Shown here: positions 1 to 12,000 of the stretch, in pieces | Numbering within the stretch: position 1 is the first letter of the stretch | Layout: every line of letters begins with the position of its first letter | Source: Zonotrichia leucophrys gambelii | Taxonomy: Eukaryota; Chordata; Aves; Passeriformes; Passerellidae | Reading direction: 5' to 3' | Length of the DNA: 64,000 nucleotides | NCBI RefSeq assembly: GCF_028769735.1 | Contig: NW_026992293.1 | Span: forward strand, 1 to 64,000 | Program-made: the position numbers and the translations under genes | The notes under the pieces: generated by a model | Databases searched by the model: none | The model's input: only the letters and a program-made list of their open reading frames with translations | Told to the model about the DNA's origin: nothing

Positions 1-1560
1 AATATGGGGGAAATCGCCCCAAAAACGGGGAGATCAGCCCCAAAATATGGGGGGAGTCACCCCGGAAATATGGGGGGAATTGCCTCAAAAATATGGGGGG
101 AAATCGCCCCCAAAATATGGGAGAAAAACCCCAGAAATACTGGGGAAATAGCCCCCAAAATATGGGAGAATTGCCTCAAAAATATGGGGGGAAATCGTCC
201 CAAAATATGGGGGGAGTCACCCCGGAAATAGGGGGGAAATTGCCTCAAAATGTGGGGGAAATAGCCCCCAAAATATGGAGAAATTGCCTCAAAAATATGG
301 GGGGAAATCACCCCAAAAACGGGGAGATCCGCCCCAAAATGTGGGGGAAATAGCCCCGGAAATAGGGGGGGAATTGCCTCAAAAATATGGGGGGAAATCA
401 CCCCCAAAATATGGGAGAATAACCCCAGAAAATATGGAGAAATTGCCTCAAAAATATGGGGGGAAATCGCCCCAAAAATGGGGAGATCAGCCCCAAAATA
501 TGGGGGAAATAACCCCCAAAATATGGGAGAATAACCCCAGAAATATTGGGGAAATAGCCCTCAAACATGGAGAAATTGCCTCAAAAATGGGGGGAAACTG
601 ACCTAAAAATTGGGGAAATTATCCCCAGAATATCGGGGAATTATCCCCAAAAATATGGGAGGAAATTGCCTCAAAAATGGGGGGAATAATCCCAAATATG
701 GGGGGAATTATCCCCAAAAATATGGGGGAAAGTTGTCTCAAAAATTGGGGGAAGTCACCCCAAAAATGGGAGAATTATTCCCAAAATATGAGGGAAAATT
801 GCCTCAAAAATGGGGGACATCACCCAGGAAATTTGGGGGAAATCACCCCAAAAAATGGGAGAAATCACCCCAAAAATGGGGGAGCTTCTCCAAAATATGG
901 GTGAATTATCACCCAGAAATGGGGGAATTATCACCCCCAAAAATGGGAGAATCACCCCAGAAATTTGGGAGAATTGTCACCCCAAAAATGGGAAATTTCT
1001 CCAAAAAAATGAGAGAATTCCTTCAAGGAAAACGAGGGAATTTCTGCAAAAAATTGGGGAAATTGCTCCAAAAAATGAGGAATTCTTCCCCTCAAAAACT
1101 GGGAATTTCTCCCAGAAAATTGAGGATTTCCCCCCATAAAATTTGGGAATTTCCCCCCAAAAATTTGGGAATTTCCCTCCAAAAATTTGGGAATTTTCAC
1201 CCCAAAAAATTTGGGAATTTCCCCCCAAAAATTTGGGAATTTTCACCCCAAAAAATTAGAGATTTCACCCTAAAAATTGGGAATTTTACCCCAAAAAATT
1301 TGGGAATTTCCCCCCAAAAATTTGGGAATTTCTCCACAAAAAAATTGAAAATTTCACCCCAAAAACTGGCAATTTTTCCAAGGAAGGAAAATCCCCAGGG
1401 ATGGGGAACCCCCAAAAAAATTGAGGAAAAATTTGGAGACCCCACCCTGGACTTGAGGATCCCCCCCCAAAAAAATTTGGACCCCCCTAAAATTGAGGAA
1501 ATCCCCCCAAAATTGAGGAAATCCCCCCAAAATTTGGGACCCCCCGCAAAATCCCCCCAA
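1..1560. repeat. G-rich minisatellite array
   Basis: Tandem, imperfect units of roughly 25-30 bp. Positions 1-1000 alternate AAATATGGGGG-type and AATTGCCTCAAAA-type segments. From about 1080 to 1560 the unit becomes an AAAAATTTGGGAATTTCCCC type with near-palindromic halves. Open frames of up to about 320 codons on both strands are repeat translations with no domain. No gene seen. Confidence 0.9.
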
Positions 1561-2050
1561 TTTTGGGGTCCCTGATCCATTTTTGGGGTTTCACCCCATT
1601 TTTTTTGGGGGGGGGAGGGGTCACAGCACTCGCCCCCCCCTCCCCCACTGCACAGCCCCTCCCCCCGCCCCTCCCCCCCCCTTTATTTATTGCCCCAAAT
1701 GTGAATCCGGGGGTGGGGGAGGGGAATTTTTTTGGGGGGGGGGTTTTGGGGTTTTTTGGGGGTTTCCGGTCGAGTTTTTTTTTTTTTTTTTTTTTTTTTT
1801 TGTTTTATTTTTTAAAAAAGAATTTTTATTTAAAGCTGCTGCGAGGGTGGGGGAGGGGAGGGGGGGGGGTCGCGCCCCTCCCCCGCTTTTCTCCTCCTCC
1901 CCCCTCCCCAAAATAAAAACCGTGAAAAAAAAAAATCCCCAAAATTTAAAAATTCAAGTTCTCTTTTGGGGAGGGGCGGGAAATTTGGTGGGGGGGGGGG
2001 TCCCGGGGTGGGGGAGGGGTCGGGGATTCCCCGGGGGTTCCCCCGGGGCT
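1561..2050. other. Low-complexity spacer with C/G runs and a long poly-T tract
   Basis: Homopolymer-rich sequence with C-runs, G-runs and an uninterrupted T tract from about 1775 to 1801. AATAAA-like hexamers occur on both strands (for example near 1911 on + and near 1683 on -). It could hold the 3' end of a gene lying to the left, but no coding exon is visible. Confidence 0.5.
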
Positions 2051-2640
2051 TGGGGGAGGAGCCTGATGGAGCAAAAGGGGGCGTGGTTCCTCTTTATTTA
2101 ATTTTCAAGGCGTGGTTTAACTTTTTAAGGAAATCGGGGCACGGTTTAGCCTCGGTTTCATCCTGAGGGGGCGTGGTTTATCCTTATATGGTAATTCGGG
2201 CGTGGTTTTACATCGATTTTTGCCTAAAAAAACCAAAAAAAGTCTGGTTTTTCCTTATATGGTAATCGGGGCGTGGTTTAGCCTCATTTCTAAAAATGGG
2301 GCGTGGCTTCCCCTCACAAGGACATAATGGGCGTGTTCAGCCTCGTTTACATGCAAAGGGCGTGGCTTTTCCTTAGAAGGAATTCGGGGCGTGGTTTAAT
2401 CTCGTTCCCACAAAGGGGGCGTGGTTTAGCCTCATTTCCAGCAACAAGGGGCGTGGTTTTGCCTCACAAAACGTTTGGGGCGCGGTTTAGCCTCGTTCCC
2501 GCTTGAGTAGGCGTGGTTTTACTTCCCGGCGCATCTCGGGGCGTGGTTTAGCCTCGTTCCTACCATAGGAGGCGTGGCTTCGCCTCACGGCGCATTTCGG
2601 GGCGTGGTTTAGCCTCGTTCCCACCGGAAGGGGGCGTGGC
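2051..2640 (+). repeat. Roughly 30-bp GGGCGTGG array upstream of GPS2
   Basis: Imperfect units carrying GGGCGTGGTTTAGCCTC-like sequence recur about every 30 bp, giving about 16 GGGCGTGG or GGCGTGG cores, the GC/GT-box recognised by KLF/SP-type zinc fingers. Two perfect CArG boxes (CCTTATATGG) are embedded at 2182-2191 and 2253-2262. The array abuts the GPS2 CpG promoter, so it may be a homotypic upstream element; that role is inference. Confidence 0.7.
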
Positions 2641-3006
2641 CTCGCTCTGAGGGAAGTCTTTCCCGTTCCCGCCGCTCCGGAAGCGGAACCGCGGCCTCGG
2701 CCCGGCCCCGCTCGGATCCTTTCCCCTCAGCCCGGCCCGGCTCGGTCCGGCCCGGCTCCGCTTGGTCCTCTCGGCCCGGCCCGGTTCCCTTCCCCTCAGC
2801 CCCGCTCGCTCCCCTCAGCCCGGCTCGCTCCCCTCAGCCCCGCTGCCCTCAGCCCGGCCCCGCTCGCTCCCCTTGGCCCGGCCCGGCCCGGCCCCGCTCC
2901 CTCCTCTCGGCCCTTCTCCTTCCCCTCAGCCCCGCTCGCTCCCCTCAGCCCCTCTCCCTTCCCCTCGGCCCGGCCCGGCCCCGCGGCCGCCATCGTTCCT
3001 GCCACG
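2641..3006 (+). promoter_or_regulatory. GPS2: GPS2 CpG-island promoter and 5' UTR
   Basis: Dense CpG sequence built of short CCCGGCTCGCTCCCCTCAG-like repeats directly upstream of the GPS2 start. The start context is GCCACGATG. No TATA box is evident, as expected of a housekeeping CpG promoter. The exact transcription start cannot be set from sequence. Confidence 0.65.
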
Positions 3007-6000
3007 ATGCCGGCGCTGCTGGAGCGGCCGAAGCTGAGCTCGGCCATGGCGCGGGCTCTGCACCGCCACGTCATGGTGGAGCGGGAGCGCAAGCGGCAGG
3101 GTGAGGGCTGCGGGACGGTCCCGGGGGGGGCTGAGGGCCGGAGAGTCCCTGAGGGATGGGGGAGTCCCGGAGAGTCCCGCGGGGAGCCCCGCAAGGTCCC
3201 GAGGGGGTCCCTGAGGGCCGGGGTGAGACCCGGAGGGTCCCGCGGGTTAGGGGAGTCCCGGAGAGTCCCGGAGGGTCCCTGAGGGGCCGGGGGATCCCGG
3301 AGGGTCCCGGGGGTTGGGGCAGCCCCGGTGGGTTCCGAGGGAGCCCCGGGGGGGTTCGGGGGAGCCCCGAGGGCTCCGTGAGGGGACGAGGCCTCGGGGG
3401 CTGGGGCGCGGTTTCCATGGCAACGCGAGCAGGCCCCGGGGAGGATCCATAGCAACAGGCCACGCCCCTTCAGCGTCTCCATGGCAACGGGGCCTCGGTT
3501 GGCGCCGTTTCTGTGGGGAGGCCACGCCCCCGGGGGTGTTCCCATGGTAACAGGCCACACCCCTGCAACGTTTCCATGGCAACAGCCCCCCAATGCCCAG
3601 GCCACGCCCCCTTGGGGAAGGGGGTGGGGTCAGGGCAGAGCTGGGACCCCCAAAAACCTCCAGTGACCAATGAGTGACCCTGAATGAGTGACCCTGAGTG
3701 ACCCCCTGACCCTTGGTGACCCTGAGTGACCCCTTGGTGACCCTGAGTGACCCCTGGCAGAGGAGGAGGAGGTGGACAAGATGATGGAGCAGAAGGTTCG
3801 GGAGGAGCAGGAGCGGCGCCGGCGCAAGGAGCTGGAGGAGAGGATGAGCCTGGAGGAGACCCGCGAGCAGGTGGGCAAAAACCACCAAAATTCACCCCAA
3901 AATCTGCCCCAAATATCCAAAAAATCAGCCCAAAAAATCCCCCAAAATATCCAAAAAATCAGCCCAAAATTCACCCCAAAATATCCAAAAAATCAGCCCA
4001 AAATATCCAAAAAATCAGCCCAAAATTCACCCCAAAATATCCAAAAAATCAGCCCAAAATTCACCCCAAAATATGGAAAAAATCAGCCCAAATATCCCCA
4101 GAAAAATCCAAAAAATTAGCACAAAAAATAGCAAAAATTCACCCCAAATCAGCCCAAAATCAGCCCAAAATTCACCCCAAAATATGGAAAAAATCAGCCC
4201 AAAAATCCCCCAAAAAATCCAAAAAATTAGCACAAAAATAGCAAAAATTCACCAAAAAATCAGCCCAAAATTCACCCCAGAATCAGCTCAAAATCACAAA
4301 AAAATCAGCTTCAAAATCCCCCAAAAAATCAGCCCAGAATTCCCCCAAAAATAAAAAAAAAATCTGCCCAAAAATCTCCCAAAAAATCTACACAAAAATC
4401 GCAAAAATCAGCCCAAAATTCACCCAAAAATCAGCCCAAAATCCCCAAAAAATCAGCTCAAATATCCCCCAAAAAATAAAAAAAAATCAGCCCAAAATCA
4501 GCCCAAAATTCCCCAGAAAAATGTAAAAAATCAGCTCAGAAATTAAAGAAAAAATCAGCCAAAAAGTTCCCCAAAAAGCAGCCCAAAAACCCCTCAAAAA
4601 TCCCATTTTTACCCCTAAAATTCCCATTTTTTCACCAAAAATCACCGTTTTTTCACCAAAATTCCCATTTTTTTCCCGTTTTTTTCCCAAATTTGTATTT
4701 TTTGCCCCCAATTTCAGCTGCTGAAGCTGCAGGAGAAGCTCGGGGCCCTGCAGGAGGAGAAGCACCAGCTCTTCCTGCAGCTCAAGAAGGTTCTGCACGA
4801 GGAGGAGAAACGGCGGCGCAAGGAGCAGAGGTGGGATTTGGGAAAAAAATGGGGAAAAATTGAGGAAAAAAGGGAATTTTGGGAGAAAAAAAAAAGAATT
4901 TTGAGAGGAAAAAATGGGGGAAAAATGGAAATTTGGGAGAAAAAATGGGGGGGAAAGAGGAGTTTTGGGGGGATTTGGAGAAAATGGGAATTTTAGGGGG
5001 GAAATGGAAATTTTGAGAGAAAAAAAAGGAATTTTTAGAGAAAAAATGGGAATTTGGGAGAAAATAGGGGAAAGAAAGGGGAGATTTGGGAAAATTGGGA
5101 GTTTTGGGGAAATTTGGGGGGAAAAATTAGAGTTTTGGGGAAAAATAGGGAATTTGGAGGGGAAAAATGGGAAATTGTGTGGAAAATGAAGAAAAAAAAA
5201 GGAATTTTGGGAGAAAAAAATTGGAAAAATGAGAAAAAATGGGGAAAAATTTTGGGGAGGAAATTTGGAAGAAATGGGAATTTAGGGGGAAAAATGGAAA
5301 TTTGGGGTTGGGGTTATTTGAGGTGGTTTTGGGGTGATTTGGGCAGTTTGGGGGGGGTGATTTTTGCTGTTTTGGGGGTGATTTTTGGGTGATTTTGGGG
5401 AGTTTTGGGGTCATTTTGGGGGTGATTGAGTGGTTTTGGGGTGGTTTTTGGGCTGTTTTGGGGTGATTTTGACTGTTTAGGGTATTTTTGGGATGATCTG
5501 TGTGGTTTTGGGGTGTTTTTGCCTATTTTGGGGTATTTTTGGGGTGATTTTTGTGATTTTTCCCCATCCTGCAGTGACCTGACCACTCTGCCAGCGGCCG
5601 CCTACCCGCAGGGTTTGGGTGGTTTTGGGGTGATTTCTGGGGTGATTTTTGGCAATTTTGGGGTGATTTTGGCTGATTTCAGAGTGATTTGGGCAGTTTT
5701 GGGGTGATTTTTGCTGGTTTTTGGGTGATTTTGGGGTATTTTTGGGGTAATTTTTGGCATTTTTGGGTGTTTTCCCTCCATTCCCACAGTGACCTGACCA
5801 CGCTGCCAGCGGCCGCCTACCTGCAGGGTTTGGGGTGGTTTTGGGGTCATTTCTGGGGTGATTTAGGGCAATTTTGGGGTGATTTTTGGCATTTTGGGGT
5901 GATTTTTGCTGGTTTTGGGGTGATTTTTCCTGATTTTGGGGTGTTTTTGCCTATTTTGGGGTGATTTTGGGGTGATTTTTGCTGTTTTTGGGGTGATTTT

Positions 6001-9000
6001 TGTGATTTTTCCCCATCCTGCAGTGACCTGACCACGCTGACCGCGGCCGCCTACCCGCAGGGTTTGGGGTGGTTTTGGGGTGATTTAGGGCAATTTTGGG
6101 GTGATTTTGGGCATTTTTGGGGTCATTTTTCCTGGTTTTGGGGTGATTTTGGCTGTTTTTGGGGTGATTTTGGGGTGATTTTTGCTGTTTTTGGGGTGAT
6201 TTTTGTGATTTTCCCCATCCTGCAGTGACCTGACCACGCTGACCGCGGCCGCCTACCCGCAGGGTTTGGGGGTGCCGGGGGCTCACCTGCTGGGCATGAC
6301 AGGTATGGGGGGATTTGGGGGGTCCTGAAAGGGTTTGGGGGAAAATTGGGGGGATTGGGGGGGTCCTGGAGGGGTTTGGGGGAGATTTGGGGGTCCTGGG
6401 GAGGGGATTTGGGGGGTCCTGAGGGGATTTACTGGATTTGGGGGGATTTGGGGGTCCTGGGGGATTTGCTGGGATTTGGAGGAGTCCTGAGAGGGTCTGG
6501 GGAGGATTTGGGGGGGTCCTGTGGGATTTGGAGGGATTTGGGGGTCCTAGGGGGGGATTTGGGGGGATCCTGAAGGGTTTGGGGGGTCCTGAGAGGGTTT
6601 GGGAGGATTTGGGGGGTCCTGAAGGGGTTTTGGGGGGATTTGGGGGTCCTGGGGGGAAAATTGGGTGGGTTTGGGGGTCCTCGGGTGATTTGGGGGTCCT
6701 GAAAGGGTTTGGGGGGTCCTGGAAGAGTTTGGGGAAAATTGGGGGATTTGGGGGGGTCCTGGAAGGGGTTTGGTGGGATTTGGGGGTCCTGGGGGGGGGT
6801 TTGGGGGATCCTGGGAGGGATTTGGGGGGTCCTGAAAGGGTTTGGGAGGATTTGGGGGGTCCTGAAGGGATTTGGAGGGGATTTGGGGGTCCTGGGGGGA
6901 AAATTGGGTGGGTTTGGGGGGTCCTGGGGGGATTTGGGGGGTCCTGAAAGGGTTTGGGGGAGTTTGGGGGTCCTGAGAGGGTTTGGGAGAATTTGGGGGT
7001 GGTCCTGGGGGGTTTGAGGGTCCTGGGGGAAATTTGGGAGATCCTGAAGGGGTTTGGGGGTCCTGAAGGGGTTTTGGGGGATTTGGGGGTCCTGGGGGGT
7101 TTGGGGGTCCCAGAGGGCTCTGTGGCTGCTTTTGGGGTGAATTTTGGGGGGATTTTGGGGTAATTCTGCTCCAATTTTGGGGTGATTTTGGGTAATTTAT
7201 TGCCAATTTTCGGGTGATTTCGAGGGTGATATTTGAGTTAATTTTGAGGTAATTTTGGGGGGGATTTTGAGGTAATTTTGGGGGGATTTTGAGATAATTT
7301 TGGGGGGATTTGGAGGTAATTTTGGGGTGATTTGGATGTAATTTTAGGGGTGGTTTTTGGGGTGACTTTGATGTGATTTTGGGGTTGATTTTGGTGATTT
7401 TGGGGTCCCCCACAGGCAGCCCGGGGGGGCCTCGCTCGGGGCTCATCGGGGCCGAGAGGGCCAAGCAAATGTTCGGGCCCCCCGTGATCAGCGTGAGTCT
7501 GGGGGCTTGGGGGGCTTGGGGGGATTGGGGGGGATTTTGGGGGCTTGGGGGATTGAGGGGGATTTTGAGGGATTTGGGGGATTTTGGGGGATTTAGGGGG
7601 TCTTGGGGGGATTTTGGGAAGATTTGGGGGTTTGGAAGATTTGGGGGGATTTTGGGGGATTTTGGGGGGATTTTGGGAAATTTGGGGGATTTTGGGGGAA
7701 TTTTGAGGGGTTTTGGGGGGATTTTGGGGGAATTGAGGGGGATTTGGGGGTTTGGGGGGGATTTTGGGGGATTTATGGGGGAATTGAGGGGATTTTGGGG
7801 GGTTTGAGTGGGGATTTGGGGAAGATTGGGGGGGATTTATTCAGATTTTGGGGGATTTAGGGGTCTTGGGGGGATTTTGGGGGATTTGGGGAATTTTTTG
7901 AGATTTGGGGGATTTATGGGGAATTGAGGAGATTTTGGGGAGATTTTGGGAAGATTTGGGGGGATTTTTTGAGATTTTTGGGGGATTTGGGGGAATTGGG
8001 GGGATTTGAGGGGATTGGGGAGGAATTAGGGGATTTTGGGGGGTCTGGTTTTGGGGGATTTGAGGGGATTTTGGGAAGATTTGGGGGGATTTGGGGGATT
8101 TTGGGGGATTTATGGGGGAATTGAGGGGGATTTTGGGGGTTTGAGTGGGGATTTGGGAAGATTGGGGGGATTTGTTCAGAATTTGGGGGATTTTAGGGGG
8201 TCTTGGGGGATTTGAGGGGGATTTTGGGGGAATTGAGGGTGATTTTGGGGGGATTTTGGGGGATTCGGGGAAGATTTGGGGGCATTTTGAGGAGATTTTG
8301 GGAAATTTTGGGGGGATTTGGGGAAGATTGGGGGAGATTTGAGGAGATTTTGGGGGATTTATGGGGAATTGAGGGGATTTGAAGGGATTGGGGGAGGAAT
8401 TAGGGGGATTTTGGGGGGTCTGGGGGGGGATTTTGGTGGGATTTGGGGAGATTTGGGGGATTTGGGGGGAATTGAGGGGGATTTTGAGGGTTTGAGTGGG
8501 ATTTGGGGAAGATTGGGGGGATTTGTTCAGATTTTGGGGGATTTAGGGGTCTTGGGGGGAATTTGGGGGAAAATTGGGGATTTGGGGGATTTGGGGGGAT
8601 TTTGGAGGGATTTTGGGGAGATTTTGGGGGATTTGGGGGATTTGGGGATTTTGGGAAGATTTGGGGGGATTTTGGGGGGTTTTGGGGGGATTTTGGGAGG
8701 ATTTGAGGGGGATTTTGGGGGAAAACTGGGACTTGGGGGGATTTTGGGAAATTTGGGGCATTTTGAGGAGATTTTGGGAAGATTTGGGGGAATTGGGGGG
8801 ATTTTGGGGTGATTTCTTTGGGTTTTGGGGGATTTTTGGGGTTTTGGGGGAGATTTGAGGGGAATTTGGGGGGTCTGGGGGGAATTTAGGGGGAATTGGG
8901 GGGATTTTGGGGAGATTTGAAGTGGATTTGGGGGTTCTGGGGGGATTTGGGGAGGAATTTGGTGAATTTTGGGGGGTCTGGGGTGAATTTTGGGGGGATT

Positions 9001-12000
9001 TGGGGGTCTGGGGTGGATTTTGGGGGGGTTGGGACCCCTCCCCAGTTGCTGACGCCCCCTCCCCATTTGCAGCCCCGCCATTTCGGGGCCCAGCCCCCCT
9101 TTGGGGCCGGGGGAGACCCCGGAGCTTTTGGGGGGGCCCAGGGGGGGCCTGGCCCCGCCCCCTTCGGGGTGGGGCAAAGTCCGGCCCCGCCCCCGCCCTT
9201 CCCCCCCGCCCAACCCCCCCCGGCCTACGGAGGAGCCCAACAGCTGCGGGGTGAGGCACTGGGGATACTGGGATATACTGGGGATACTGGGGATACTGGG
9301 AGGGGCTGGGGGTACTGGGAGGGACTGGGATGGACTGGGAGGGACTGGGAGGTACTGGGGATACTGGGGAGACTGGGGATACTGGGAGGGACTGGGGATA
9401 CTGGGAGGGGATACTGGGGATACTGGGATGGACTGGGGATACTGGGAGGGACTGGGGATATACTGGGGATACTGGGGATACTGGGGGACTGGGTGGGGAT
9501 TGGGGGTACTGGGGATATTGGGAGGGACTGGGATGTACTGGGGATATACTGGGGATACTGGGGGGACTGGGAGGGATTGGGACAGACTGGGGATACTGGG
9601 ATAAACTGGGGATACTGGGACAGACTGGGATATACTGGGAGGGACTGGGAGGGACTGGGGATATACTGGGGATACTGGGATATACTGGGAGGGACTGGGA
9701 ACCAAACTGGGGATACTGGGACGGTACTGGGATATACTGGGAGGGACTGGGGAGACTGGGGATACTGGGAGGGACTGGGGATACTGGGGATACTGGGAGG
9801 GGATACTGGGGATACTGGGATATACTGGAGGGACTGGGCGGGGATACTGGGGATACTGGGATATACTGGGGATACTGGGAGGGACTGGGAGGGACTGGGA
9901 GGACTGGATATACTGGGGATACTGGGAGGGGATACTGGGAGGGACTGGGAGGGACTGGGGATACTGGGAGGGACTGGGGATACTGGGATATACTGGGGAC
10001 ACTGGGAGGGATTGGGGACACTGGGGATACTGGGAGGGACTGGGATATACTGGGGATACTGGGAGGGACTGGGGACACTGGGAGGGATTTGGGATACTGG
10101 GGATACTGGGATATACTGGGAGGGACTGGGGGGCACTGGGAGGGGATTGGGGGGACTGGGGATACTGGGAGGGACTGGGATGTACTGGGGATATACTGGG
10201 ATGTACTGGGAGGGACTGGGAGGGATTGGGACAGACTGGGGATACTGGGAGGGGATACTGGGGATACTGGGATATACTGGGAGGGACTGGGATGGACTGG
10301 GAGGGACTGGGGATACTGGCAGGGACTGGGGATACTGGGAGGGACTGGGATCAAACTGGGGATACTGGGAGGGACTGGGATGGACTGGGAGGGACTGGGA
10401 GGGACTGGGAGGGACTGGGAGGGACTGGGGATACTGGGAGGGGATACTGGGAGGGACTGGAGGGCACTGGGAGGGGATTGGGGGGACTGGGGATACTGGG
10501 AGGGACTGGGATGTACTGGGGATATACTGGGATGTACTGGGAGGGACTGGGAGGGATTGGGACAGACTGGGGATACTGGGATATACTGGGGATACTGGGA
10601 CGGATACTGGGAGGGACTGGGAATACTGGGGAGACTGGGAGGGACTGGGATACTGGGAGGGACTGGGGATACTGGGATATACTGGGATATACTGGGATAT
10701 ACTGGGAGGGATTGGAGGGGATACTGGGGATACTGGAGGGACTGGAGGACTGGGGATACTGGAGGGACTGGGATGTACTGGGGATATACTGGGATGTACT
10801 GGGAGGGATTGGGAGGGATTGGGACAGACTGGGGATACTGGGATATACTGGGGATACTGGGGATACTGGGAGGGACTGGGAGGGACTGGGATATACTGGG
10901 GATACTGGGAGGGGATACTGGGAGGGACTGGGGATACTGGGGATATACTGGGAGGGACTGGGGATAAACTGGGGATACCGGGATATACTGGGATATACTG
11001 GGAGGGACTGGGTGGGGTTTGGGGGCGATTGGGTTATACTGGGAAAGACTGGGAGGGAGTGGGAAGGACTGGGGGGACTGGGAGGGACTGGGAGCACTGG
11101 GAGTTGCTGGTCCATACCGGTCCATACCGGTCCATACCGGTCCATACTGGTCCATACCGGTCCATACTGGTCCATACCGCTCCATTCCGCTCCGTTCCGG
11201 TCTCTCCCAGCCCCCGCCGCGTTCCCGGCGCTGCCGTTCCTGCCCCAGCAGCCGCCAGGGGGCGCCTTCGGCCTGCACGGGCACTTCCCCCCCGCACAGC
11301 CAGGTGAGGGCACGGCCAAAATACACCTGGGCACACCTGGGCACGGCTGGGGGCACCTGGGGGCACACCTGGGCACGGCCAAAATACACCTGGGCACAAC
11401 TAAACACACCTGGGCACGGCCAAAATACACCTGGGCACGGCTGGGGGCACCTGGGCACGGCCAAAATACACCTGGGCACGGCTGGGGGCACCTGGGCATG
11501 CTAAACACACCTAGGAGGCACCTTGGCATGGCTGGGCACACCTGGGCACAGCCAACACACCTGGGGCACCTGGGGGCACACCTGGGCACAGCCAAAATAC
11601 ACCTGGGGCACACCTGGGGGCACTTCCCCCCTGCTCAGCCAGGTGAGGGCACGGGGGGCACACCTGGGCACACCTGGAGGCACCTGGGCACGGCTGGGTA
11701 CACCTGGGGCACACCTCGGCACAGCCAAATAGACCTGGGCACGGCTGGGCATGGCAAAACACACCTGGGGCACCTGGGCACAGCCAAACACACCTGGGGG
11801 CACACTAAACACACCTGGAGACACTTCCCCCCTGCTCAGCCAGGTGAGGGCACAGCCAAAATACACCTGGGCACAGATGGGGGGGGGCACCTGGGCATGG
11901 CTGAACACACCCTAAACACACCTGGGCATGGCTAAACACACCTGGGCACACCTGGGGGCACCTGGGCATGGCTAAACACACCCTAAACACACCTGGGCAC

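Noticed and set aside
610..1575. 321-codon open frame on + in the first minisatellite
   Set aside because: Repeat translation with overlapping open frames on both strands; no conserved residues.
2762..3605. Long frames on both strands over the GPS2 promoter and exon 1
   Set aside because: GC-rich CpG-island frames; only the + frame from 3007 to 3100 matches a known protein.
5951..7174. 407-codon proline-rich frame on - in GPS2 introns 3-4
   Set aside because: Runs through the GPS2 exon 4 ladder and a minisatellite; composition is purely repetitive.
8543..11491. Open frame of 982 codons on - rich in PSIPSPSQYPQ
   Set aside because: Translation of the ACTGGG array of GPS2 intron 6; comparable frames exist on the other strand (803 codons from 8896) and no domain is present.
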